64,000 nucleotides of DNA. Origin: JAXMHN01 sp964578605 (GTDB lineage: Bacteria; Verrucomicrobiota; Verrucomicrobiia; Limisphaerales; SIBE01). Position numbers and translations under genes: made by a program. Shown one piece after another: positions 43,536-52,459 of this stretch. The notes beneath the pieces are model-generated. The model ran no database searches. It saw only the letters and a list, made by a program, of their open reading frames with translations, and was not told the DNA's origin. The stretch's first letter is position 1, and every line of letters starts with the position of its first letter. The stretch is from positions 1 to 64,000 of the forward strand of contig CAZODO010000019.1 of NCBI GenBank assembly GCA_964578605.1. Direction: 5' to 3'.

Positions 43536-44840
43536 TTACACCTTTCTGCCTGCCAAACCTTTCGCCGCGATATCTCGGCGGAAGAAGCTTCCTTCGAATT
43601 GGATCTGGGCCACCGCCTCGTACGCTTTGGCCTGCGCTGCCCCGAGGTCCTTTGCCCAGGCCGTGACGCCGAGGACGCGTCCGCCATGGGTCACGACCTT
43701 GTCGCCCCTCCACGCCGTCCCGGCGTGAAACACCTTGGTGCGATCCAGCCTTGCTGCGGCATCCAATCCCTCAATGGGTTTGCCCTTGGCATAGGCTCCA
43801 GGATATCCGCCGGACGCCATCACCACGCATACCGAAGGGTCGGGGCGCCACCGCAGATGCGCGTCCCGCAAGGTTCCATCGATGGACGCCTCCAGCAATT
43901 CGACGAGATCGTTTTCCAGCCGGGTCAGATAGGCCTGGGTCTCGGGGTCTCCAAACCGGGCATTGAACTCGAGGACCTTCGGTCCGTCCTTGGTCAACAT
44001 CACGCCTGGGTAGAGGATGCCTCGAAAGTCGATCTTCTCTTCGAGGCACCCGGCCAACCAGGGATCCATAATCTGCCGTTCCACCTGCTTGAGATCGGCG
44101 TCGCTCAGGAATGGCGCGGGCGAATAGGCACCCATTCCCCCTGTGTTTGGCCCCTGGTCGCCGTCGAAAGCGCGTTTGTGGTCCTGGGTAGTCGGAAAGA
44201 GCTTTGCGCATCGGCCATCGCAAAGCGCGTGCAACGAGACCTCGGTTCCTTCCAGGAACTCCTGAATCACAATCCGGGTTCCGGCGGCCCCGAACGCCCG
44301 GGAGACCAGCACTTCGGCAATGGCGCGTTCGGCTTCTCTCACGCTTGCGCAAACGAGGACGCCTTTGCCCAGGGCCAGGCCGTCTGCCTTGACCGCGCAG
44401 CGGCCTTCCAGCGACGCCGCAAAAGCCCGCGCCGGTTCCGCCTGGTCGAAAACCCCGGCCCGGGCCGTCGGGATCCCATGCCTCTCCATGAAGGACTGCG
44501 CAAAGACCTTCGAGGCTTCGAATTGGGCCGCCTTTTGGTTGGGCCCCCAGATGCGAAGCCCGTGCTTCTGGAACAGATCCACCACTCCGGCCGCGAGCGG
44601 GTTATCCGGCCCGACCACGGTGAGGTCCGGCTTCTTCTCCCGCGCAAATGCGAGCAAGCCCTGCAGATCCTCCGCGCCAAGGGCCACCGTCTCGACGCGG
44701 GCGCCATTGCGGGCAAGGGTTTCGGATGCGATCCCGGCGTTGCCAGGCGCGCACCAAAGCCCGGTGGTCCGAGCTGACTGAGCCAGCTTCCAGACGAGGG
44801 CGTGTTCGCGTCCGCCGGAACCTATGACGAAGATTTTCAT
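43536..44840 (-). CDS. purD: Phosphoribosylamine:glycine ligase
   Basis: 434 residues, family length. MKIFVIGSGGREHALVWKLAQS at the N-terminus, ATP-grasp strand RCAVKADGLALGKGVLVC, and the signature FNARFGDPETQAYLTRLENDL with the metal-binding Glu and Asn are all present. PurD joins glycine to phosphoribosylamine in purine synthesis. The gene follows purM by 85 bp on the same strand, and a serine hydroxymethyltransferase domain, which makes its glycine substrate, is encoded two genes downstream. Confidence 0.95.
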   Translation of the reverse strand: MKIFVIGSGGREHALVWKLAQSARTTGLWCAPGNAGIASETLARNGARVETVALGAEDLQGLLAFAREKKPDLTVVGPDNPLAAGVVDLFQKHGLRIWGPNQKAAQFEASKVFAQSFMERHGIPTARAGVFDQAEPARAFAASLEGRCAVKADGLALGKGVLVCASVREAERAIAEVLVSRAFGAAGTRIVIQEFLEGTEVSLHALCDGRCAKLFPTTQDHKRAFDGDQGPNTGGMGAYSPAPFLSDADLKQVERQIMDPWLAGCLEEKIDFRGILYPGVMLTKDGPKVLEFNARFGDPETQAYLTRLENDLVELLEASIDGTLRDAHLRWRPDPSVCVVMASGGYPGAYAKGKPIEGLDAAARLDRTKVFHAGTAWRGDKVVTHGGRVLGVTAWAKDLGAAQAKAYEAVAQIQFEGSFFRRDIAAKGLAGRKV

Positions 44841-44925
44841 TCGAATGGTTTATTCGCAGAAGGGCTCCTGGAGGTCCCCGCAACAAGCCGCCTTCGCCTC
44901 CGCGCAGCGCCCTCCGATGTCCATC

Positions 44926-45999
44926 TCACTCGAGGCGTGTCCGGCCTGTCCCCCGGACGATTTCGCCGAGACACCAAGCGGGCTGCTTCCGAGCCTTAAG
45001 CCATCGCAATACCGCGTCGGCCTTTTCCGAAGCGGCGATGATCACCATCCCAATGCCCATGTTGAACACCTGGTAAAGCTCGTCCTCGGCAATTCGGCCC
45101 TTTTCGGCCAGGAATTGGAAGATGGGCAGGACCGGCCAAGAGCCTTTGCGGAGGACGGCATCGCAATTCGGCGGCAAAACCCGGGGGATGTTATCGACGA
45201 ACCCGCCTCCCGTAATGTGCGCGAGCGCCCGGATCGAGCCCCTCTCTGGGGGCCGGGCTCCCGCCGGACGATTGAACTGGTTCAAGAGCTTTTGCAGGAT
45301 CGGTCCGTAGCTCACATGCACCTTGAGCAACACGTCGCCGACCGTGCCGCCGAGTTCGGCAACCCGTGTCGAAGGTTTCAGCCGCAATTGTTCGAAAAGG
45401 ATCTTTCGCGCCAACGAATAGCCATTGGTGTGCAACCCGCTCGATGGCAACCCGATCACGGCATCGCCCTTTATAACACTCTTCGACCCGTTCAAGATCC
45501 GGCTCTTCTCCACAACGCCGACAATGGTGCCGCTGACGTCATATTCGCCTGGCTGGTAAAAACCGGGCATCTGCGCGGTTTCCCCTCCAATCAAGGCGCA
45601 ACGGTTCTCCGCGCAGGCTTGCGCGAAACCCTTGATAATGTCTTGGAAAACAAGGGGTTGCAGCTTCCCAGTGCCCAGGTAATCCAGGAAAAAGAGGGGT
45701 TCGGCCCCCACCACTGCGATGTCATTGACGCAATGGTTCACCAGGTCCTGCCCAATCGTGTCATGGCGCTCCATGGCGAAGGCCACTTTGAGCTTGGTGC
45801 CCACCCCGTCGACGCTGGAAACCAGCACCGGCTCGCGGTATTTCGAGGTGTCCAGCGCGAACAAGCCTCCAAAACCGCCCACTTTGCCCAGCACACCCGG
45901 CCTGTGGGTTGAGGCCAGCATCTTCGGAAGCTGGCTCTTGACCTGATTGCCAAGCTCGATATCGACCCCGGCAGCAGCGTAGGCTCTCTTTTTCATCAT
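44926..45999 (-). CDS. purM: Phosphoribosylformylglycinamidine cyclo-ligase
   Basis: 357 residues from the ATG at 45999 (a second ATG follows at once), behind GAGCGGGAA. Motifs: AYAAAGVDIELGNQ, the VDGVGTKLKVAF catalytic strand, NDIAVVGAEPLFFLDYLGTGKL, GGETAQMPGFY and HITGGGFVDNIPRVLP. PurM closes the imidazole ring to give aminoimidazole ribotide, the step after PurL. It is the first gene of the minus-strand run reaching to rho. Its upstream region holds repeat array D. Confidence 0.95.
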   Translation of the reverse strand: MMKKRAYAAAGVDIELGNQVKSQLPKMLASTHRPGVLGKVGGFGGLFALDTSKYREPVLVSSVDGVGTKLKVAFAMERHDTIGQDLVNHCVNDIAVVGAEPLFFLDYLGTGKLQPLVFQDIIKGFAQACAENRCALIGGETAQMPGFYQPGEYDVSGTIVGVVEKSRILNGSKSVIKGDAVIGLPSSGLHTNGYSLARKILFEQLRLKPSTRVAELGGTVGDVLLKVHVSYGPILQKLLNQFNRPAGARPPERGSIRALAHITGGGFVDNIPRVLPPNCDAVLRKGSWPVLPIFQFLAEKGRIAEDELYQVFNMGIGMVIIAASEKADAVLRWLKARKQPAWCLGEIVRGTGRTRLE

Positions 46000-46100
46000 T
46001 TCCCGCTCGGGCGGCAATCATTCGAAAGAACGCTCCCGCTGTCGAGGACGAACCCGCGCGACTGACTGCCGATGGCTGGCCGTCGGACTGGTCTTGCGTC

Positions 46101-46221
46101 CCTGCTTCACCCGTGGATCACCCCTGCATGACCCGTAGATCACCCGTTCGGGAACGGGTGAACTACGGGTGAACTACGGGTGAACTACGGGTGAACTACG
46201 GGTGAACTACGGGTGAACCGT
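46101..46221. repeat. 11-bp repeat array D, inverted halves around a perfect palindrome
   Basis: Eleven units of exactly 11 bp, 121 bp in all. Left half: CCTGCTTCACC, CGTGGATCACC, CCTGCATGACC and CGTAGATCACC. Centre: CGTTCGGGAAC, inside the perfect palindrome CCCGTTCGGGAACGGG. Right half: GGGTGAACTAC five times without change, then GGGTGAACCGT. Left units are degraded complements of the right unit (CGTAGATCACC against GGTGAACTACG). The right half is recent or under selection, as its five copies are identical. It sits between the divergent purM and ROK kinase genes, where promoters of both must lie; otherwise this 400-bp stretch holds no gene. Confidence 0.93.
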
Positions 46222-46398
46222 GAGTTTAGAGCGTAGGCAGAGCGTAGGCAGGGCCGGACCCACCCTGCCATAAACAAGGGAATTGCTGTGCCGGCCTTGC
46301 CAATTCTTGACACGGCCCGTGCTTGGCCGCAACCTGCACGGCTGGCGGGCCCGGGGGAGCCTTGGGAACCGCGCAGCGTTTTAGCCATGGTTCCTGAC

Positions 46399-47523
46399 AT
46401 GAAACAGATCAAGCCAGGCCTTGTTTGCGATGAGAGACTCCTTGTCGCAGGCGGGTTGGGGGCAGACCTCGGTGGAACAACTTTCAAGATTGGCGAAACC
46501 AAAGGGCTCGCGCTCCTGACGAAGGAGACGGTGCAACAACCGTCGCGGTGGGCGGATGGACCCGAGCCGTTTGCCGAAGCGATCGTCGAAAGCTGGGTGA
46601 AGCTGGCGGCCCGGTCGCGCCGCCGCCTCCGCGATTACACCTACTTTGCCGCCGCGATGTGCGGCCCTACCAACTCCACCACCGGCACAGTCTTGCGCAT
46701 CACCAATCGCGGGAGCGAAAAATGGGCGCGGCGCTGCTTCCGTCAGGACCTTATCGATGCCCTCACGCGGCGCGGGGTCCAAGACCCGGTTGTTTCCGTC
46801 GGCAACGACGGCATGTTCTTCAACCTGGGGGAATGGGCTCATGCCGTTCTGGAAGGCTTGGTCACCCCGGCGGCCACTTTTATTACCGTCTGTCCCGGAA
46901 CCGGCTTGGCTTTTGGAGCCGTCCTAGGGGGAATGCCTTGGAAAGGCGAACAGGGCGAAGGAGCAGAAGAAGGCCACCGCAGCTGCGACCCCTTGGCGCT
47001 CGCGAGACTAGCGGGCGTGGACCTTCCGATCCTGTTCCCACGCTGCGGTTGCGGGAACCCCGGGATTTGCCTTGAAAAGACGCCCGCTTGTGTGGATGGC
47101 CTGGTGGCACTGGTCCAGGCCGAGATCGACGCCGGCCTTTGGCCGGGCGAGAAAGATGCCCGGAAGCTTGGGCTCACCCTCCTGGACCGCGCCGACAACG
47201 GCGATCCGGCGGCTTGGCGAGTCATTCGGGTGCAGATGAGGTTCCTGGGCATGATTCTTGGGGAACTGCACCGGACGTATAAATCCTCTTTTTATTGCTG
47301 TCCCGGCGCACACACCACGCGCCAAAATATCCGGGAGCGCTGTTTCGAAGCGATTCGCGAGGGGTTTGAGGCCAACCGGGCGTTTCGCGATGCGAAGGAT
47401 CCGCCCGTGACGATTTATCCCGGGGCTTGCGGCGAGAATGCCGCGGTTTTCGGAGGGGTCCTTTTCGCTGCCCTCCAGTCAGGAGCACTTCGGGTTGGCC
47501 AGAACGGATCGGGCGCAAGTTAG
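46399..47523 (+). CDS. ROK-family sugar kinase (glucokinase-like)
   Basis: 374 residues from the ATG at 46399; ATG at 46387 is also possible. N-terminal phosphate loop GADLGGTTFKIG, the VGNDGMFFNLGEWAHA segment with the likely catalytic Asp, ATFITVCPGTGLAFGAVLGG, and the ROK zinc-type motif CGCGNPGICLEK are visible. ROK kinases phosphorylate glucose, N-acetylmannosamine, N-acetylglucosamine or allose. There is no N-terminal HTH, so it is a kinase and not a repressor. Sugar preference cannot be told; the nearby glycan genes would suit an amino-sugar or hexose kinase. It converges on the beta-helix gene. Confidence 0.85.
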   Translation: MKQIKPGLVCDERLLVAGGLGADLGGTTFKIGETKGLALLTKETVQQPSRWADGPEPFAEAIVESWVKLAARSRRRLRDYTYFAAAMCGPTNSTTGTVLRITNRGSEKWARRCFRQDLIDALTRRGVQDPVVSVGNDGMFFNLGEWAHAVLEGLVTPAATFITVCPGTGLAFGAVLGGMPWKGEQGEGAEEGHRSCDPLALARLAGVDLPILFPRCGCGNPGICLEKTPACVDGLVALVQAEIDAGLWPGEKDARKLGLTLLDRADNGDPAAWRVIRVQMRFLGMILGELHRTYKSSFYCCPGAHTTRQNIRERCFEAIREGFEANRAFRDAKDPPVTIYPGACGENAAVFGGVLFAALQSGALRVGQNGSGAS

Positions 47524-47530
47524 CGGTTTT

Positions 47531-49897
47531 TTAGGAGCGAACTTCGAGCGAGATCTGCTTCTGTTGGCGCGAGATCAACAGCGTCATGCTCTGAAAATCT
47601 GCCAGCGCAGGCACTTGCTCGAGCAACACTCCGACATCCGTCACCTGGGTGCCGTCGATCGCCAGGATCACGTCGCCTTTCTGCAAGCCGCTCTTCGCCA
47701 GGATGGAGTTGTCTGGGACTTTCAGCACCAAGGCGCCAACAACACCCGGCAGACCAAGCGCCGACATTTCCCCCGCGCCGGCGATGTTCCGAACGGTGGC
47801 TCCGAGCCAAAGACGAGGGCTTGTGTTGCGGGCCCCTGTGGCCGCCCCAGCCTTTTGTCCTGGCAGCGTGGGTTTGCGGGCCAAGGCGCTCAAGGACGGT
47901 TCCTGCACGCCGAAGTTGTCCATCGGGAAGTTCACGAATCCCAAGGCGAGCGCTGGCGAACCCTCCCGGACACGGTAATCGCCCGTGGCGGGGTCCAGGA
48001 AGAGCGCGTCTCCGAGCAGGGAGTGTTCGTCACGGCCGCTTTGCCTTTGCAGGGGTGTGGCTGGCCCGAGTGCCGCGCTCTCCCGGTGCAGGAGGTTGTA
48101 ATCCAGGTCTTGACCCCAGGGCGGAGGCGGCATCAGCGCGGGCTGGTACTCGCGCCAAACGATATTCCGCCGGAACACGTCGCCGCTGTTGGCATACCAG
48201 ACGTGAGGGTGGAAGCCGGAGGTGACCATGATGTTGTTCTCGACCACGCGTCCGTACCCTTCGCGGTTCTTGATGCCGCCGCGGAGGCACAGATTGTTGG
48301 TGATGACGTAAAAGGAGGACCCGTCATCGAGGTCGATGTCCCATCCATGGTCGCAACGCCAGCGGTTGTTCCGCAAGATCACAGGCTCTACAGCGTCCAA
48401 GCGCGGAAGGCCGGGAGCTTGCCGGATCCATTCGTTGACCTCCGAAACGTTCGGACGCCAATAGCGGTCGCGTCCCCAGGAGTTGAACGAACCATGGTCG
48501 CCCGTCTCCTTCACGGTGTCGAACACGTCGCAGAACTCGATCACATGACCGCCCCAGGAGCCGTCCCCGATGTTGATGCCGGCCCGGGGCGTGTCGTAAA
48601 TTGAGCAGTGGCGAATCGTAATGCCGCGCGCGAGTTGAATGTGAACTCCTGCTGTCTGCTTCTCCACTCGGCCGGTGAGATAAATGAGGCAGTCGTCAAC
48701 CAGGCAGTCGGCCGGGTAGTTGGGGCTCTTCGGCCCCGGCGTGCGATCGAGGTCCTCGAGCTGGTTCACCTGGCTGTAATTGAACAAGGGATTGCGCGTC
48801 GCTTGCGGGTCTCCCACGAAGCAGATGCCATTGCCGCCTGCCTTGGCGATTTGGCAACCCCGCACCGTGATCCGCCGGTTGTACTGGTTGACGAAGATCG
48901 CGTTGCCGCCAACCTGGTCCAGAAAGCTGCGTTCGATCGCGCAGTCTTCCGCGCCCTCGAAGAAAACGGCTCCACCACGGTAGATCGCCCAGTCGGAGCG
49001 CATGAGCGGTTCCTTGGTGTCCATGACCGTGCGCGCCGCGTGGCGGAAGGTCAGTCCGCGCAAGGTCACAAAGCGGACCGGTCTCGATTCGCTGCCGCGG
49101 AACTCGACGAGGTGCCGGAGTCGCGTGGCTTCCACTTTGGCGGTGCTCAGGTCCAGTCCGTTGGGCGGGTAGAAGTACAGGGTGTGCGTGGTTGAATCGA
49201 GGAACCACTCGCCGGGCGCGTCCAGTTCTTCGAAGATGTTTTCCACGAACCGAATGCTCTGATGCACGGCCCCGCCCCGGTTGTTTTGCCAACCGCCTTC
49301 CAGCGTGACTTCGCCCTTGGCATTCTTTCCAGTGATCCGCCAGGTAAAATCGCCCCAGAGCGCGGGATGCATGGCATGGAAATACCCGCCCATTGGATTC
49401 GCCCAGCGTGCCGCGCGATTTGCGGAGATGGCGTCGGCTGCGAAGCCGTCGAAGTACTGAGCCTTGGGATTGAAGTTCGGATACCTTGCCAGAATCTGGC
49501 GTTCGCCATTGACGAAAATCTCCTCGGTTCGCAGGGCCGCGGGCACCTTCGCCTGATCGATGCCGTCGCGGCAGGGCTGCCAATCCAGTTTCTCGAGGTT
49601 GACTCCGCCGCTGATCACGGGTGTCTCGTCCTGGTAGGCCTGGTAAACGATCGGAGCGGCCTTGGTGCCTGAATCGCGCGGCGTAAAAACCAGCGGTTCG
49701 GCCAGGTAATAGGTGCCGCCGCGCAGCCAGACGGAGCCCGGCTTTTGGCGCACGGCTTCTTGGGTCCGCCTCAAAGTGGCAAAGGGCTTTTCCAAGGTGC
49801 CTGGATTGGCGTCATCACCGCCGGGGGCGACATAATAAGGCTGCCCGAGAACACCCATGGTGATGCTGACGAGGACAAGGATCGCGAGAGATTTCAT
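47531..49897 (-). CDS. Secreted right-handed beta-helix protein with C-terminal PDZ domain
   Basis: 788 residues with a signal peptide (1-18). The N-terminal segment YYVAPGGDDANPGTLEKPFATLRRTQEA is typical of beta-helix carbohydrate-active enzymes. The middle is a long helix with repeated short turns (for example IERSFLDQVGGNAIFVNQYNRR and GCQIAKAGGNGICFVGD). The last 97 residues form a PDZ domain (GALVLKVPDNSILAKSGLQ, GDVILAIDGTQV). Beta-helix enzymes of this start type include glycoside hydrolase families 120 and 141; I cannot assign one. The PDZ tail is unusual on such a protein and would bind a peptide terminus. It is divergent from the AraC/GH84-like gene, which is its likely regulator. 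Confidence 0.85.
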   Translation of the reverse strand: MKSLAILVLVSITMGVLGQPYYVAPGGDDANPGTLEKPFATLRRTQEAVRQKPGSVWLRGGTYYLAEPLVFTPRDSGTKAAPIVYQAYQDETPVISGGVNLEKLDWQPCRDGIDQAKVPAALRTEEIFVNGERQILARYPNFNPKAQYFDGFAADAISANRAARWANPMGGYFHAMHPALWGDFTWRITGKNAKGEVTLEGGWQNNRGGAVHQSIRFVENIFEELDAPGEWFLDSTTHTLYFYPPNGLDLSTAKVEATRLRHLVEFRGSESRPVRFVTLRGLTFRHAARTVMDTKEPLMRSDWAIYRGGAVFFEGAEDCAIERSFLDQVGGNAIFVNQYNRRITVRGCQIAKAGGNGICFVGDPQATRNPLFNYSQVNQLEDLDRTPGPKSPNYPADCLVDDCLIYLTGRVEKQTAGVHIQLARGITIRHCSIYDTPRAGINIGDGSWGGHVIEFCDVFDTVKETGDHGSFNSWGRDRYWRPNVSEVNEWIRQAPGLPRLDAVEPVILRNNRWRCDHGWDIDLDDGSSFYVITNNLCLRGGIKNREGYGRVVENNIMVTSGFHPHVWYANSGDVFRRNIVWREYQPALMPPPPWGQDLDYNLLHRESAALGPATPLQRQSGRDEHSLLGDALFLDPATGDYRVREGSPALALGFVNFPMDNFGVQEPSLSALARKPTLPGQKAGAATGARNTSPRLWLGATVRNIAGAGEMSALGLPGVVGALVLKVPDNSILAKSGLQKGDVILAIDGTQVTDVGVLLEQVPALADFQSMTLLISRQQKQISLEVRS

Positions 49898-50204
49898 GCT
49901 GTCTTAAACGCCCGGCTGAGGTTTCGCTTCCGCATAGCGCCCACGGCCTACTCTGTCGATTCATGCCGGATTGAACAGCGCAAAGTCGTTCAGGCTCCGC
50001 GGCGATACCGGGCGTGACCTTCGCGTGTCCGTTGCGGAGCATGGGCCGGGTCTTCCATCATTCTTGGGATTTGGGGTGAAGGGCATCCCGTCGGCCGCAC
50101 GGATTGGCTTTCAACAGGGTGGAGAGCCGAGTTTTGGCGGCTTCACTGGCTGAGGTCCCCGCCCAAAGGGTTGACTGCGTGCTGTTGCTCGTTACGCTGC
50201 CGGC
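49898..50204. other. Intergenic region between divergent beta-helix and AraC/GH84-like genes
   Basis: 307 bp without a gene. It must carry promoters for both genes. I see no clear repeat or strong palindrome; TTGACT at 50171-50176 is the only -35-like box and it lacks a good -10 partner. Confidence 0.4.
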
Positions 50205-52328
50205 GTGAATGCAGGCAGGCCCAACACCGCCGCGCACTCGATCAACGGACCGGCTTTGCCCGGGGAGGGGGCCCACACAGAGTCCGCGGAGCCGGCGGTT
50301 CCGGCATGCGGATTGGTGGTGTTCGAGAAGCGGCGGGCGGCGGGGTTGTCGGCGGACCTGGCGGATCGCGACTCGCGTTTCTCCTTGGTTCTTTCGGGGC
50401 AGGCTCGTTGTGAGAGCGGAGATCGTCGTTATGTGCTTGGGCCGGATACGCTCTGCCACGTCCCGGCTGGCAAGGTTGTCCGCCACGAAATCCTGCCGCA
50501 TGACCCGGTCACCGTCTATGTGATCCGCTACCGGCCGGAGCTTCTCTCGGCCGTGGGAGGCCCCTTGAACGCCTTGGGTGTCCTGCCGTTGGAACTGGGC
50601 AGCGCCAAAACAAACCAGGTGCGCGTCGTCCGGTCCATCTTCCAGGAGATGCTCTTTGAACAGGATTCCAGCCAGGAAGGGTGGGAATTGATCCTGCACT
50701 CGCGCCTGATCGATCTCGCCGTTCGGACGCTGCGCTTCGTGCGGCGGCGTGGTCCGGATCATTTTCCCGGGTTTGAGCCTGGCAACGACAGCACGGATCG
50801 CGTGGCGCGGTATGCTCTGCGGTTGAAATCGCGTTTCTACCAGCAGGAAAGCCTTTCTGAGGCGGCGCGGTCGGTGGGGCTTAGCCGGCGCCAGTTCACG
50901 GAGCTCTTTCGTAAAATAACCGGGCAAAGCTGGCGTTGCTATGTGCTGGGATTGCGGTTGAAGCACGCGGCGGATTTGTTGTCGGGGACGGACCGTTCGG
51001 TGCTTGCCGTCGCTTTTGAATCCGGGTTCGATGACGCCTCGCATTTCCACCATTGTTTCAAATCCGAATACGGATGTCCCCCGATGGCTTACCGGGAGCA
51101 GCGCCGGGTGCGTCTTCCCACCAAGGCACGACTCTCGCCCGAACAGGGCGCGCCCGGATTCAAGCTTCGCGGGATGAAGGGCTGGTTCTGGACAGCCGGC
51201 CAGTACCTGGAAGAGATCCAAGTGTTGGCTGGCCTGAAGATGAATTTCCTCATGGATTGCTATGGCTCCATGATCGTGTCCCAGCGGGGTGAGCCTTGGT
51301 GCAACCAGTGGTGGAAACCCATGACCCCCGCCCGCAAAGAGGCCTACGGGCGCATCATCCGCGCTTGCCAGAGTGCTGGCATCCGGTTCTGTTTCTCCCT
51401 GCATCCGCAACTGGCCTCCCCGCGCCCGCTCGACCCGGAAAGCGCCACGGACGTGACGGCGTTTTTTCAGCATTACCGGTGGGCCCAAGGCCAGGGCGTG
51501 CAGTGGTTCAGTGTTTGCCTGGATGGGGCGGGGTGGGGCCATGCCGGACCGGGGCCTTGTGGCACCCGGCACGCGCGGTTCGTCACCGCGGTGCTCGAGA
51601 GGCTCCGTGCCCATGACGTCAGGGCGCAGATGGTCTTCTGTCCGGCTGCTTGCTGGGGCGATGGCACCAACCCGGAGCACCAGGCTTACCTGGAGGCCCT
51701 GGCCCGCGACCTGGACTCGGAAGTTTATGTCTTTTGGAATGGCGATAGCATCGTCACGCCCCGCATCACCCGGGTGGCAGCTGAAAGCTACCGGAGCGTC
51801 GTCAAGCACCGTCTGTTTCTTTGGGACAATTACCCGGTCAACGACGGCAGCCCTACGTTGCACTTGGGCCCCGTCAGCGGGCGCGAGCCGGACCTTTGCG
51901 AAGTCGTGGACGGTTACCTGAGCAACCCGATGTGCACGCAGAACCAGATCAACCGGATACCCCTGGCCACCTGCGCAGATTACGCTTACAACCCCCGCGC
52001 CTATCATCCCGGCCGCTCGATCAGCCGCGCGATTCTCAGGCTGGGTCGAACCAGCCTCCAGCAACGCGTGCTCAAGGACCTGGTCGAAGCCTATCCCGGT
52101 TTCATCGTGGCGGGCGGGGGCACGGGCACCAATCCTGTCCGCGCCAAGTTCCTCAAGGCGGCTTCGGCGCCCGGCGCCCGTCCCTCCCTGCTCGCTCTGT
52201 GTGAGCGCATGAGCGATATCAAGGCCCGGTTGGACGCGCACTTCCCGGCCTTGTTCCCGGCCACAAAGACGACCGTGGCGGACGACATTGCGTGGATGAA
52301 ATCCGAGCTGGCCAGGCTCGGGATTTGA
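50205..52328 (+). CDS. AraC-type regulator fused to a GH84-like (O-GlcNAcase fold) domain
   Basis: 707 residues, one frame from a GTG. Residues about 35-130 look like the cupin-type sensor of AraC regulators (SRFSLVLSGQARCESGDRRYVL, CHVPAGKVVRHEI). Residues about 200-298 are the double helix-turn-helix (LSEAARSVGLSRRQFTELFRKITG; ADLLSGTDRSVLAVAFESGFDDASHFHHCFK). From about 320 to 615 the sequence follows glycoside hydrolase family 84: KMNFLMDCYG, VQWFSVCLDGAGWG, VFWNGDSIVTPRIT, LWDNYPVNDG, LHLGPVSGREPDL, YLSNPM and ADYAYNP. In active GH84 enzymes a D-D pair follows the FF stretch; here it is Asp440-Gly441, so the acid/base Asp is missing. No signal peptide is present, so it is cytoplasmic. 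I infer a transcription factor using a glycosidase fold to sense N-acetylhexosamine-type ligands. It faces away from the beta-helix gene. Confidence 0.85.
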   Translation: MNAGRPNTAAHSINGPALPGEGAHTESAEPAVPACGLVVFEKRRAAGLSADLADRDSRFSLVLSGQARCESGDRRYVLGPDTLCHVPAGKVVRHEILPHDPVTVYVIRYRPELLSAVGGPLNALGVLPLELGSAKTNQVRVVRSIFQEMLFEQDSSQEGWELILHSRLIDLAVRTLRFVRRRGPDHFPGFEPGNDSTDRVARYALRLKSRFYQQESLSEAARSVGLSRRQFTELFRKITGQSWRCYVLGLRLKHAADLLSGTDRSVLAVAFESGFDDASHFHHCFKSEYGCPPMAYREQRRVRLPTKARLSPEQGAPGFKLRGMKGWFWTAGQYLEEIQVLAGLKMNFLMDCYGSMIVSQRGEPWCNQWWKPMTPARKEAYGRIIRACQSAGIRFCFSLHPQLASPRPLDPESATDVTAFFQHYRWAQGQGVQWFSVCLDGAGWGHAGPGPCGTRHARFVTAVLERLRAHDVRAQMVFCPAACWGDGTNPEHQAYLEALARDLDSEVYVFWNGDSIVTPRITRVAAESYRSVVKHRLFLWDNYPVNDGSPTLHLGPVSGREPDLCEVVDGYLSNPMCTQNQINRIPLATCADYAYNPRAYHPGRSISRAILRLGRTSLQQRVLKDLVEAYPGFIVAGGGTGTNPVRAKFLKAASAPGARPSLLALCERMSDIKARLDAHFPALFPATKTTVADDIAWMKSELARLGI

Positions 52329-52417
52329 GGTTCGGCCTGAATCTCTGCGATACGGGTTCTCTTTCGAGTGAGAGCGTTGAGCCATTGCGGCAAGGACTGG
52401 CGGCGGTTGACTTTCGC

Positions 52418-52455
52418 TTGACAGATGCGGAGGGATGTTTCTACAGATAGAAACA
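52418..52455 (+). promoter_or_regulatory. Probable trpR promoter with palindromic operator
   Basis: TTGACA (52418-52423) precedes a perfect palindrome with arms TGTTTCTA (52436-52443) and TAGAAACA (52448-52455) around CAGA. A weak -10 candidate TACAGA (52442-52447, 18-bp spacer) lies inside it. The palindrome ends 4 bp before the trpR start codon, the place expected for an autorepressor site, though it does not contain the CTAG core of the E. coli trp operator. Confidence 0.55.
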
Positions 52456-52459
52456 CACC

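Noticed and set aside
46101..46221. CRISPR array
   Set aside because: The units are 11 bp, contiguous and without spacers, and no cas gene is present; the same holds for the other four arrays.
50058..52385. 775-codon open frame on the minus strand
   Set aside because: It is antisense to the AraC/GH84-like gene, which has clear family motifs.
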